Shown: positions 15,465 through 23,224, counted from the first letter of the stretch. The stretch is 34,385 bases of DNA from Streptomyces xiaopingdaonensis (GCF_000262345.1 NZ_AJTQ01000054.1:1-34385); one strand, 5' to 3'. Notes: generated by a model from the sequence alone, not told the origin. Numbers and translations: made by a program.

Positions 15465-15976
15465 CTGTTGCCTGGATCACACCTCGCGGGGCTCTTGGGG
15501 GTGCAGTGAATCGAAAGGAAAGCAACTCCCTGCAGATCACGCGGAGTTCGCGGTGACCGGACGGATTTCCGGTAGCGAAGCCGGTGAAGTAACCGCACCC
15601 GCCTCGATGGGCGGTCGAGCGCCTGCTAGAGTCAAATCCCGTTGGTTTCCCGGAACATGACACGTTTCTCCGCGTTCCGGGACGGCCCGCTCCGTCGACC
15701 CGACTTCGCTACTCACCGGTGGCGGCCTCACTTCTCCCGCATGCGTGGAGAGGAGAAATTCGGCGATGAGTGAGACCTCGCAGGGGCGACGCGGGAGGAC
15801 ACCTCCGCCTGCATTGTGCTCGGGCAGGGCAGTGCCCCGATGCCGAACACGACCGACGCCGCTTTCGCGGCTGTCGGCAATCGGCCGCCCGGATCGCACA
15901 CGGAATGCGGTGACCTGGAGCCCCGTCGGGCCGGAACCACGACCGACTCACGCTCAGCCCCGACCTCAGGAAGAAC
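15432..15976. other. 545-base divergent intergenic region without a supported gene
   Basis: The region separates the divergent GntR and C69 genes. Besides the TGTCCG repeats next to GntR it holds an inverted repeat TCCCGGAAC (15648-15656) / GTTCCGGGA (15674-15682) with a 17-base spacer. A TAGAGT (15627-15632) resembles a streptomycete -10 box but has no good -35 partner. Open frames here are short or run out of frame into the C69 gene, and none shows a recognisable domain. A possible small start at 15766 with a GAGGAG before it leads only to an Arg/Pro-rich frame, which I do not call. Confidence 0.5.
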
Positions 15977-17845
15977 ATGCTCCGACCCCAAGCCCGCCTG
16001 GTCACCTCTGCCGCCCTTGCCGCTTCCTTCACTATGGTCACCGCGCTCGGTGCGCCGTCCCTCGCCTTCGCCGACGACGCGCACGATCGGTCGGCGGGAG
16101 CGCAGCAGGAAACCTTCCGGCAGCCGGACAAGTCGTTCGCGGTCTACGTCGGCAAGAACCGGTCGTCGACCGGCCACACCATGCTCGGCGGCTTCGGCCA
16201 CGAACCCTCCAGCCACTGGATGGAGGTGGTCCCGGCGCAGGACCACCCCAAGGGTTCCAAGATCACCGTGGGGGCCACGGAAGAGGCCGACATGCCCGGC
16301 AAGCTGACCAAGATCCCGCAGGCACGGCACACTTACCGGTACCTCACCTCCAACTACTCCGAATTCACGGGCATGCCGGCCCCGCTCACCAACGGAGGTC
16401 TCAACGAGAAAGGGGTGGCCGCGCGGGACGTCTGGTCCAACTCCCGCGAAGAACTGGTCGACATGACGCCGAAGGACCAGACGGGACCGCAGTACTCCGA
16501 CCTCTCCAGGATCGCGATGGAACGGGCCGGCTCGGCGCGGCAGGCGGTGCAGATACTCGGCGACCTCATCGACACCCACGGCTACACGACGTACGGCGGG
16601 AACTCGCACCTTTTCGCCGACGGCAACGAGGGCTGGGTATTCGTGGAGTTCGCGGGAGGCAAGGGCCTCTGGGCGGCCCAGCGACTCGGCCCCGACGACA
16701 TTCGCGTCTCCTATCCCGGCTACATCAAGGAATTCCCCACCGACGCCGTCGACGGCGGGAACCCCGATTTCGTCGGCTCGAAGAACCTCGTCTCCTTCGC
16801 CGAGAAGAAGGGCTGGTACGACCCGGAGAAGGACGAGGAGTTCGACCTGCAGAAGGTGTACCAGGAGCCGTTCCCGACCAAGTCCTTTCCTGTCGGGAAG
16901 ACGGCGGACTCCGAGGACTCGGCCCCGTACCGCAACCCCGTCTCGTTGGAGGCGGAGTTCGCCGAACTCGGCAGGGTGAAGCTGCAGGACGTGATGCGGA
17001 TCGTCCGCGACCCCCGCTGGTCCGACGACCGCTCAGGCTACGGGCACGTCGCCGAGATCGACCCCGACCTCCCCGATCCGCGGCTCGCCACCTTGTGGAT
17101 GGCCCCGACGGCAGCCGTGACGGCGCCGTACATACCGGTTTCGATCGGCACCCGCGAACTCCCCGTCGAGTACACCCAGCACCGGTACCTGACCGCCGGC
17201 GCCTCCGCCGAGTACCTCGAACCCGAGTACGCCGAGCAGGAAGCGACCGAATCGGCGACCCAGACCTTCAAGCGCCTCATGTACGCCACGTGCGCCCGCC
17301 CGGAGCAGTACCTCGCGGACGTCACCGACGCGTTCGAGGGCTTCGAGGCCGAGCAGATCAAGGAGTGGAGGAAGCTCCAGCAGGCCGCCGGCACCACGCC
17401 GGCAGAAGCCACCGACTACACGAACCGCCTGGCGCTCGACGGACTCAGGCTGGGCAACCACCTGCTCGACGACGTCCTCGCCAAGTCCCGGGCCGACGGC
17501 GGCCTCCACGAGCCCGGCGAACCCGGCGACGGGTCGAAGGACGACGGCACCACCGCGTCGACCCGCTCCCAGTCCATGGGCCTGCGCAGCGGCGAGTCCT
17601 CCCGCGACCGGATGCACTGCGACGTCGGCGGCGGCTGGGCCGACGGCTCCACCCTCGAGAGGGCCGGCGACTACGGCGACCCGGACAAGGTGCCCGACTA
17701 CTCCTCGGCGCGCATCTCCGGCCACCAGGAAGCCTCGGACGACCGGTCCGAGCCGGCGTGGCGGACGTGGACGCCGTGGGGCGTGACCGCGGCGGCGCTC
17801 CTCGTCGGCGGCGTCGCGGTGTGGCGGTCGCGGCGGCGCGCCTAG
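15977..17845 (+). CDS. Secreted C69-family (peptidase U34-like) protein with Ser at the Cys nucleophile position, membrane-anchored
   Basis: A 622-residue exported protein. Residues 1-32 form a signal peptide (Arg near the start, hydrophobic core, cleavage near LAFA-DD). The body follows the C69 dipeptidase pattern: FAVYVGKNRSSTGHTML, TNGGLNEKGVAARDVW, RIAMERAGSARQAVQILGDL, YGGNSHLFADGNEGWVF, and WAAQRLGPDDIRVSYPG. Family members start their mature chain with a nucleophilic Cys (usually Cys-Thr before a VGK motif); here the aligned residue is Ser53, and the only Cys residues lie far away (ATCARP, RMHCDV). The last 22 residues form a membrane helix plus an Arg-rich tail; no LPXTG motif precedes it. 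AGGAAG lies 3 bases before ATG 15977. It may use Ser, have lost activity, or bind peptides. No operon partner is seen. Confidence 0.88.
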   Translation: MLRPQARLVTSAALAASFTMVTALGAPSLAFADDAHDRSAGAQQETFRQPDKSFAVYVGKNRSSTGHTMLGGFGHEPSSHWMEVVPAQDHPKGSKITVGATEEADMPGKLTKIPQARHTYRYLTSNYSEFTGMPAPLTNGGLNEKGVAARDVWSNSREELVDMTPKDQTGPQYSDLSRIAMERAGSARQAVQILGDLIDTHGYTTYGGNSHLFADGNEGWVFVEFAGGKGLWAAQRLGPDDIRVSYPGYIKEFPTDAVDGGNPDFVGSKNLVSFAEKKGWYDPEKDEEFDLQKVYQEPFPTKSFPVGKTADSEDSAPYRNPVSLEAEFAELGRVKLQDVMRIVRDPRWSDDRSGYGHVAEIDPDLPDPRLATLWMAPTAAVTAPYIPVSIGTRELPVEYTQHRYLTAGASAEYLEPEYAEQEATESATQTFKRLMYATCARPEQYLADVTDAFEGFEAEQIKEWRKLQQAAGTTPAEATDYTNRLALDGLRLGNHLLDDVLAKSRADGGLHEPGEPGDGSKDDGTTASTRSQSMGLRSGESSRDRMHCDVGGGWADGSTLERAGDYGDPDKVPDYSSARISGHQEASDDRSEPAWRTWTPWGVTAAALLVGGVAVWRSRRRA

Positions 17846-17886
17846 CCGCGCACCGCGCCTCTGAGCGTGCCGGGCAACTCCCGTGG

Positions 17887-17924
17887 CCTCCGGTCGAGTT
17901 GGCGTGCGCCAACTCGGCCGGAGG
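17887..17924. terminator. 17-bp hairpin after the C69 gene
   Basis: CCTCCGGTCGAGTTGGC (17887-17903) pairs with 17908-17924 around the loop GTGC. The only non-Watson-Crick position is a T:G wobble. The hairpin sits 42 bases after the C69 stop, between convergent genes. Confidence 0.85.
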
Positions 17925-17954
17925 GTCCGGCGCCCCCGAGCTCGTCGCCCCGGC

Positions 17955-17997
17955 CGACGTGTGAACTCCGCACAGAACACGCGGGGTTCACCCGTCG
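17955..17997. terminator. Second imperfect hairpin between the C69 and LacI genes
   Basis: Arms of 17 bases (17955-17971 and 17981-17997) match at 15 positions around a 9-base spacer. The inner GTGAACTCCGC/GCGGGGTTCAC part has one T:G wobble. It may serve transcription coming from the LacI side. The rest of 17846-18131 shows no gene. Confidence 0.5.
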
Positions 17998-18125
17998 ACG
18001 ACGGCGGACGCGCAGACGCCCACCCGACCCGACACCGGCCCCGGAAACCTGCGAGCACACGCCGAGTTCGACCGCCGGCCCGGCGCGGACTGCCGCCACC
18101 GCGCGCCGGGGGAGCGGAGAGCGGC

Positions 18126-18145
18126 CCCCGGTCAGCCGACCGGGG
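18126..18145 (-). terminator. Hairpin spanning the LacI stop codon
   Basis: CCCCGGTC (18126-18133), a 4-base loop and GACCGGGG (18138-18145) form a perfect 8-bp stem, extended by GC pairs with one bulge on the outside. It overlaps the stop codon of the LacI gene (18132-18134). Confidence 0.45.
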
Positions 18146-19157
18146 CCGCGGCGGAGCCGCGGATGACGAGTTGCAGCGGGTAGACCTTGTCCACGCGTTC
18201 CCTGTCCGGCGCTTCGATCCGCGACCTCACGAGGTCGAGCGCGCTGGCCACGAGGTGGGTGACGGGCTGCTGGAGGGTGGTGAGCTTGGGCCGCAGCCAC
18301 TCGCCGACGCGGATCCCGTCGCAGCCGACGACCGAGAGGTCCTCCGGGATGCGCAGTCCGTGCAGCTCGGCCGCGCCGAGCATGCCGACGGCGACGATGT
18401 CGCTGCCGACGAAGACGGCGGTCGGTGTCTTCTCGGCCTGCGCGAGGTAGGGGAAGGTGCTCGCCCCGAACTGCTCGGTGTAGGGCCCGTGGAGGACCAG
18501 GTCCTCGTCGACGTCGAGGCCCGCGTGCGCCATGGCGTCGCGGTAGCCGCGGAGCCGGTCGCTGGTGGTGGAGAGCTCGGGTGGCCCCGCGATGTGGGCG
18601 ATGCGCCGGTGCCCGAGCTGTGCCAGGTAGGAGACGGCCTGGTAGGCGCCGCCGTAGTTGTCCACGCTGATGGTGTCCACGTCCGACGTGCTGGCGATCT
18701 CCTCGTCGAGGACCACGACGGGCAGGCCCTCGGCCACCGCGCGCGAGAGCCGGGGGTTCCGGCGGTGGATGCCGACGTAGATCAAGCCGTCGATCGCGTC
18801 GCTGGAGGCCACGAAGTCGCTGAACCGGGCTTCGCGCAGGGCCTGTTGACCGGTGACGCCGACGACGAGCGAGGCCCCGTCGGCGGTGGCGGCCGCGGCC
18901 GCTTCTTCGGCGAGGGCGGCGAAGAACGGATTGACGAGGTCGGGGACGACTAGGGCGATGACGGGACCGCCCCCGCGTACGGGATCGGAAGTCGGCCCCG
19001 GTGCCGGTGGGGGAGCGGCGACGGGGTACCCGAGGTCGCTCACCGCCTTGTCGATGCGAGCGGCCGTATCCGGATTCACTCTGAGCTGTCCGCGCAGATA
19101 CCGGGACACCGTCGAGACCGACACCTGCGCCTGTTGCGCAACGTGCGTCAACGTCAC
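18132..19157 (-). CDS. LacI-family transcriptional regulator
   Basis: A 341-residue regulator. The N-terminal helix-turn-helix and hinge are standard (LTHVAQQAQVSVSTVSRYLRGQ, RIDKAVSDLGY). After a Pro-rich linker the periplasmic-binding-protein-like sensor domain begins (VIALVVPDLVNPFFAALAEE) and continues through DGLIYVG, DTISVDNYGGAYQAVSYLAQLGHRRIAHI, and VFVGSDIVAVGML. GTG 19157 has AAGGAG 6 bases upstream. The gene is divergent from the GATase1-like/ribokinase/YdcZ/phosphotriesterase-family operon, with a 129-base intergenic region carrying two TTGCGCAA sites, so it probably represses that operon until a sugar-like inducer binds. The inducer is unknown; a pentose or related compound is plausible given the coupled ribokinase. 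Confidence 0.95.
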   Translation of the reverse strand: MTLTHVAQQAQVSVSTVSRYLRGQLRVNPDTAARIDKAVSDLGYPVAAPPPAPGPTSDPVRGGGPVIALVVPDLVNPFFAALAEEAAAAATADGASLVVGVTGQQALREARFSDFVASSDAIDGLIYVGIHRRNPRLSRAVAEGLPVVVLDEEIASTSDVDTISVDNYGGAYQAVSYLAQLGHRRIAHIAGPPELSTTSDRLRGYRDAMAHAGLDVDEDLVLHGPYTEQFGASTFPYLAQAEKTPTAVFVGSDIVAVGMLGAAELHGLRIPEDLSVVGCDGIRVGEWLRPKLTTLQQPVTHLVASALDLVRSRIEAPDRERVDKVYPLQLVIRGSAAAPVG

Positions 19158-19233
19158 GCTCTGCTCCTTCCGCCGTCTGGCGTCAGTCTATCGACAGCAG
19201 AAGGCCATTGACCCCCGGGGACCCCACTCGTAT

Positions 19234-19267
19234 TGTTGCGCAAAACACAGCACAATTTTTGCGCAAA
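19234..19267. promoter_or_regulatory. Two TTGCGCAA sites, candidate tandem LacI operators
   Basis: Palindromes TTGCGCAA at 19236-19243 and 19259-19266 (the second extends to TTTGCGCAAA, 19258-19267) have centres 23 bp apart. GCGCAAAA (19238-19245) and TTTTGCGC (19257-19264) also form an inverted repeat between them. A central CG in a short palindrome is typical of LacI-family operators. The pair lies just upstream of the ribosome binding site (19274-19280) of the first operon gene. Confidence 0.65.
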
Positions 19268-19286
19268 GCGCACAAGGAGGCAGTCC

Positions 19287-20039
19287 ATGGCACGCGTACT
19301 CCTCGCGGGCGAGTCCTGGATCAACGCGGCGACCGACTACAAGGGCTACGACGCCTTCCCCCACACCCAGCTCGAGATCGGCGCCACCCCGCTGCTCGAA
19401 GCACTGGGCGCGGAGGGCCACGAGGTGACGCACCTGCCCTCGCACGCCGTCGCCACGGACTTCCCCGCGACGCTGGAGAAGCTCGACGCGTACGACGTGG
19501 TCGTCCTCTCCGACATCGGGGCCAACAGCCTGCTGCTGCCGCCCCGGGTCTTCGCGGAAGGGCGCCCCTTCCCCAACCGGCTGAAGCTGCTCGCCGAGTG
19601 GGTCAGGCGGGGCGGCGGACTGGCGATGGCCGGCGGCTACCTGAGCTTCCAGGGCTTCCAGGCGAAGGCGAACTACCACGCCACCCCGGTCGAGGACGTG
19701 CTTCCCGTCGACATCCTCCCGTACGACGACAGGGTGGAGTGCCCCGAGGGCATACCGGGCTCGCTGACCGCCGCCTCCCACGAGGTCACCGCCGGACTGG
19801 ACGCGGAGTGGCCGATCCTCCTCGGATACCAGCGGCTCAGCGCCAAGCAGGACGCCGAAGTCCTGGCGACGATCGAATCCCACCCGCTGCTCGCGGTGCG
19901 GACCGAGGGCGCCGGCCGCACCCTCGCCTTCGCCTCGGACATCTCGCCGCACTGGGCACCGACCGAGTTCATCGAGTGGCCCGGCTACCAGCGCCTCTTC
20001 CACCAGGCCGTCACCTGGCTCGCCGGAAACGCAGCGTGA
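19287..20039 (+). CDS. GATase1-like (PF07090/DUF1355-type) protein, ThuA-like fold, no amidotransferase Cys
   Basis: A 250-residue cytoplasmic protein of the class I glutamine-amidotransferase-like superfamily. It begins ARVLLAGESWINAATDYKGYDAF, continues with YDVVVLSDIGANSLLLPP and RGGGLAMAGGYLSFQGF, and ends with GRTLAFASDISPHWAP. At the nucleophile elbow (residues 114-123, MAGGYLSFQG) a Tyr stands where an active amidotransferase has Cys, and the only Cys is in RVECPEG. It should therefore not be an amidotransferase. ATG 19287 has AAGGAGG 6 bases upstream; the frame's earlier ATG at 19233 lies before the operators and is rejected. It is the first gene of the LacI-controlled operon. A sugar-related hydrolase, isomerase or binding role is possible, but function is unknown. 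Confidence 0.85.
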   Translation: MARVLLAGESWINAATDYKGYDAFPHTQLEIGATPLLEALGAEGHEVTHLPSHAVATDFPATLEKLDAYDVVVLSDIGANSLLLPPRVFAEGRPFPNRLKLLAEWVRRGGGLAMAGGYLSFQGFQAKANYHATPVEDVLPVDILPYDDRVECPEGIPGSLTAASHEVTAGLDAEWPILLGYQRLSAKQDAEVLATIESHPLLAVRTEGAGRTLAFASDISPHWAPTEFIEWPGYQRLFHQAVTWLAGNAA

Positions 20040-20045
20040 ACCGCC

Positions 20046-20984
20046 ATGTCGGAACGACGGATCACGGTGGTGGGAAGCCTCAACCTCGACGTGAGGCTCG
20101 CGGTCGAACGGCTTCCCCGCAGCGGTGAGACCATCGCCGCGCACGGGCTGACCTCGTCAGTCGGCGGCAAGGGCGCCAACCAGGCGGCCGCCGCCGCGCG
20201 GCTCGGGGCCACGGTGCGCATGGTCGGTGCCGTCGGCACCGACGGTTCCGGGAGCACCGTCGTGGACCGCCTGCGTCGCGAGGGCGTGGACGTCTCGGCG
20301 GTCGACACGGTCGAGGGCCCCACGGGGACCGCGGTGATCCTCTGGGAGCGCCCCGAGTCGACGATCGTCATCGACGCGGGAGCCAACGCGGCCCTCGACG
20401 CGGAACGGGTGCGCGGCCACGCCGCGGCGCTCCGCTCGGCGGGAGCGGTCCTCTGCCAACTCGAGACCCCTGCGAGCGCTCTCGACGCGGTCCTGGAGAA
20501 CGCCGGAGGGCTCACCGTCCTCAACCCGGCGCCGGCCCCCGACCGCGCTTCACGTGCGATGCGGGGGTTCGACGTCCTCGTGCCCAACCGCCACGAACTC
20601 GCGGCCCTCGCAGGGGCGGCGTCGGCCCCGGCCACCGTGGACGACACCGCGGCCCTCGCGGCGTCCCTCGGCCTGCCGGGCGACGTGGTGGTCACCCTCG
20701 GCGGCGACGGGTCCCTGGTGCTCCCCGAGGGGGGCGCCCCGGCCCACGTCGCCGCCGAGCGGGTGCGCCCCGTGGACACCACCGCCGCGGGGGACAGCTT
20801 CTGCGCGGCCCTGGCCGGCGCACTCCTCGACGGAGCGTCGCTCACCGACGCCGCCCGCTGGGGCAACCGCGTCGCGGCCGCCACCACCACCCGGGACGGC
20901 GCCATGGAAGCGCTGCCCCTGGTCTCGGAGTTGACGCCGGTCCCGCCCTCCGGCACGGGACGAGAGAACAAGGACACACCATGA
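20046..20984 (+). CDS. rbsK: Ribokinase-like sugar kinase (PfkB family)
   Basis: A 312-residue kinase with a clear ribokinase pattern: N-terminal VVGSLNLDVRLAVERLPRSGET, SVGGKGANQAAAAARLGA (two-Gly motif and sugar-binding Asn), MVGAVGTDGSG, and LNPAPAP. The C-terminal catalytic segment is VDTTAAGDSFCAALAGALL, with the AAGD Asp as base. Start ATG 20046 lies 6 bases after the upstream stop, and its stop overlaps the transporter start by 4 bases. In ribose catabolism it would make ribose 5-phosphate. Here the neighbours are not an rbs ABC importer but a YdcZ-type carrier and a phosphotriesterase-family hydrolase, so the true substrate may be another pentose or a pentonolactone. The symbol is used for the subfamily, not as proof of ribose. 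Confidence 0.88.
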   Translation: MSERRITVVGSLNLDVRLAVERLPRSGETIAAHGLTSSVGGKGANQAAAAARLGATVRMVGAVGTDGSGSTVVDRLRREGVDVSAVDTVEGPTGTAVILWERPESTIVIDAGANAALDAERVRGHAAALRSAGAVLCQLETPASALDAVLENAGGLTVLNPAPAPDRASRAMRGFDVLVPNRHELAALAGAASAPATVDDTAALAASLGLPGDVVVTLGGDGSLVLPEGGAPAHVAAERVRPVDTTAAGDSFCAALAGALLDGASLTDAARWGNRVAAATTTRDGAMEALPLVSELTPVPPSGTGRENKDTP

Positions 20985-22051
20985 CGCATGCGACTCCCCA
21001 GGCCCCGATCCCGGCCGAGCCCGCCGCCCCGCAGTCGGCCGTCCGCCGCACGACCACGCTCGTCCTCGTCGTGGCCACCGTCCTGGCGGGCATCCTCAGT
21101 CCCCTCCAGGCCACCGTCAACGGCGCGTTGGGCGACGAGATCGACGACGGCAACGCGGCGGCCGTCATCTCCTTCGGCAGCGGCCTCGTGCTGATGGCGC
21201 TGATCGTCTTCGCCAGGCCCGCCACGCGCCGTCAGGCGCTCGCCGTTCCACGGCTCATCCGACGCCGCGCGCTCGGCTGGTGGAACTGGCTGGCAGGGCT
21301 CTGCGGTGCCGCCGTCGTCCTCTCCGAAGGCGTCACCGTCGGCACCCTGGGCGTCGCCGTCTTCCAGATCTCACTCGTCTCCGGACTGGTGATCTCCGGA
21401 ATGGTCTGCGACCGGATCGGCGCCACCTCGGAGATCAAGCAGCCGCTCACCCCGACGCGCGTACTCGGCACCGTCCTCGCGATCGGCGCCACCGCGCTCG
21501 CCCTCTCGCCCAACTTCCACGTGCCGGGGACCGTCGCGTTCGCCCTGCTGCCGTTCGCCGCAGGACTGCTCGCCGGCTGGCAGCCCGCGGGCAACTCGGA
21601 GGTCGCCCGCGGCACCGGGTCGATGCTGGTGTCGATCGGCTTCAACTTCCTGGTGGGCTTCGCCGTACTGCTCGTGGGGCTCCTCGTGCGGACGGCCACG
21701 GGCCACGTCGAGTTCGCGCTATCCGGCACCTGGTGGATGTACACGGGCGGGGTGCTGGGGCTCCTCTCCATCGCCCTCATGGCGCTGCTCGTCCGCGGGC
21801 TGGGGCTGCTACTCCTCGGGCTCTCCTCGGTCGCCGGGCAACTCCTCGGCTCCCTCCTCCTGGACGCGATCGTCCCCTCCGTCGGCCAGGAGCTGCACAT
21901 CGCGACGGTGGCGGGCACGGTGCTCGCGCTCGCGGCGGCCGGCATCGGCATGATCCCCTCCCGACCGGTCGGCACGGGGGACACCTCGGCGGAGCCCGAC
22001 GACACCACCGGGCCGGCGCACGCCTCGGACAGGACAGGAGACACACCATGA
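20981..22051 (+). CDS. YdcZ-type DMT-superfamily transporter
   Basis: A 356-residue integral membrane protein with about ten helices arranged as two similar halves, which fits the DMT_YdcZ family. Landmarks are the first helix LVLVVATVLAGILSPLQATVNG, the loop NAAAVISFGSGLVLM, WWNWLAGLCGAAVVLSEG, FQISLVSGLVISGMVCDRIG, and the later GLLAGWQPAGNSEVARGTGS and GLSSVAGQLLGSLLLD. The tail after about residue 328 is hydrophilic. ATG 20981 overlaps the ribokinase stop by 4 bases, and its own stop overlaps the next start. Related proteins are annotated as drug/metabolite exporters; placement in a kinase-containing catabolic operon suggests uptake of the substrate, though export of a by-product cannot be excluded. 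Confidence 0.9.
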   Translation: MTHATPQAPIPAEPAAPQSAVRRTTTLVLVVATVLAGILSPLQATVNGALGDEIDDGNAAAVISFGSGLVLMALIVFARPATRRQALAVPRLIRRRALGWWNWLAGLCGAAVVLSEGVTVGTLGVAVFQISLVSGLVISGMVCDRIGATSEIKQPLTPTRVLGTVLAIGATALALSPNFHVPGTVAFALLPFAAGLLAGWQPAGNSEVARGTGSMLVSIGFNFLVGFAVLLVGLLVRTATGHVEFALSGTWWMYTGGVLGLLSIALMALLVRGLGLLLLGLSSVAGQLLGSLLLDAIVPSVGQELHIATVAGTVLALAAAGIGMIPSRPVGTGDTSAEPDDTTGPAHASDRTGDTP

Positions 22052-23118
22052 CCTCGGCCGGAACCGCCCCGCCGCCCGCAGTGCAGACCGTCACGGGACG
22101 GGTGGCCGCGGACGCCCTCGGGGTGGTGCTCCCGCACGAGCACCTCTTCAACGACCTGTCAGCCGTCCTCGACGCACCCGCGTACGGGTTCTCCGAGCGC
22201 CTCCCCGAACGGGAGGTGAGCGCCGCGTCGGCGTGGGCCCTGCGGCAGGACCCCTACTGCTGCCCGGACAACCTCGCTGCCAAGTCGGTCGACGAACTCC
22301 TGCCGGAGCTCGCGCTCTTCCAGGAGGTCGGCGGCTCCACGCTCGTCGACGCCACATCGAGCGGGGCGATCGGGCGCGACCCGCTCGCCCTGCGCGACGC
22401 GGCACGGCGCAGCGGCCTCAACATCGTCATGGGGTGCGGCGCTTACCTGGAGAAGTTCGAAGGCGAGCGGATCTCGGCGGCGACGATCGACGCGCTGGCC
22501 CGCGCCCTCGGGGCCGAACTCACCGACGGGGTGGGCGAGACCGGCGTCCGGCCGGGAGTGATCGGCGAGATCGGCGTCTCGCCCGACTTCACGGCTGCCG
22601 AAGCTGCCTCGCTGCGCGCGGCAGCGCTGGCCCAGCTCGACTCGGCGCAGGTGCCGCTGCTGATCCACCTGCCCGGCTGGCAACGGCGCGGGCACGAAGT
22701 GCTGGACATCGTCCTCGACGAGATCGGCGTTCCGCCGGACAGGGTGGTGCTCGGTCACATGGACCCGTCCGGCGCCGACCACCGCTACCAGGACTCCCTC
22801 GCCGATCGGGGGGTGTGGCTGGAGTTCGACATGGTCGGCATGGAGGTCGCCTTCCCGCACGAGGGCGCCGCGCCCTCCGCGGAGCAGACCGCGGACGCGG
22901 TCGCACGCCACCTCGCGCGTGGCCGCGGTGCCCAACTCCTGCTGAGCCACGACGTCTTCCTCAAGCAGATGTGGACCAGGCACGGCGGCAACGGGTTCGT
23001 CTTCGTGCCCACGGTCTTCGCCGAACTGCTGCGCACCCGCGGTGCCGAGCGCGAGACCGTCGCGCGGCTCATGCGGCAGAACCCGGCGCGGATGCTGACG
23101 GGGCAGACGCCGGACTAG
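22048..23118 (+). CDS. Phosphotriesterase-family metal-dependent hydrolase (lactonase-type)
   Basis: A 356-residue TIM-barrel amidohydrolase-superfamily enzyme. The full binuclear metal set is visible: VLPHEHLFND (His30, His32), VIGEIGVSPD (Glu174 at the bridging position, as in the E. coli PHP protein rather than a carbamylated Lys), LLIHLPG (His207), LGHMDPSG (His237), and LLSHDVFL (Asp302). ATG 22048 overlaps the transporter stop (ATGA); the long open frame from 21280 is a shadow of the transporter gene. Relatives include lactonases that open phosphorylated sugar lactones (family knowledge). With a ribokinase in the same operon, hydrolysis of a sugar lactone or lactone phosphate is my preferred reading. 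Organophosphate hydrolysis is unlikely to be the native job. Confidence 0.92.
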   Translation: MTSAGTAPPPAVQTVTGRVAADALGVVLPHEHLFNDLSAVLDAPAYGFSERLPEREVSAASAWALRQDPYCCPDNLAAKSVDELLPELALFQEVGGSTLVDATSSGAIGRDPLALRDAARRSGLNIVMGCGAYLEKFEGERISAATIDALARALGAELTDGVGETGVRPGVIGEIGVSPDFTAAEAASLRAAALAQLDSAQVPLLIHLPGWQRRGHEVLDIVLDEIGVPPDRVVLGHMDPSGADHRYQDSLADRGVWLEFDMVGMEVAFPHEGAAPSAEQTADAVARHLARGRGAQLLLSHDVFLKQMWTRHGGNGFVFVPTVFAELLRTRGAERETVARLMRQNPARMLTGQTPD

Positions 23119-23130
23119 CACGCCCGTACC

Positions 23131-23172
23131 GCTTCCGGCCGCGGCGCAGCCGACTGCGCCGCGGCCGGAAGC
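23131..23172 (+). terminator. Perfect 19-bp hairpin ending the LacI-controlled operon
   Basis: GCTTCCGGCCGCGGCGCAG (23131-23149) and its exact reverse complement (23154-23172) flank the loop CCGA, 12 bases after the stop of the phosphotriesterase-family gene. It separates this operon from the fructose operon that follows on the same strand. Confidence 0.93.
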
Positions 23173-23212
23173 CTTCGCCGACAGGCCCAACTCCCCACCG
23201 TCCGCCCCCGAT

Positions 23213-23224
23213 ACGTCCGGACGT
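23213..23224. promoter_or_regulatory. 12-bp palindrome upstream of fruR
   Basis: ACGTCCGGACGT is a perfect palindrome 75 bases before the fruR start and is followed by GTTTAC. It is a candidate regulator site in the fru promoter region. Whether FruR or another protein binds it is unknown. Confidence 0.4.

Noticed and set aside
15745..17964. Plus-strand open frame of 739 codons overlapping the C69 gene
   Set aside because: Wrong frame: the C69 frame has a signal peptide, family motifs and a membrane helix, while this one is Arg-rich.
19287..20039. Glutamine amidotransferase
   Set aside because: The nucleophile Cys is absent at the elbow, so only a superfamily-level name is supported.
22048..23118. 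Organophosphate-degrading phosphotriesterase
   Set aside because: The bridging residue is Glu in a PHP-like GEIG motif and the gene sits in a sugar operon; a lactonase-type role fits better.
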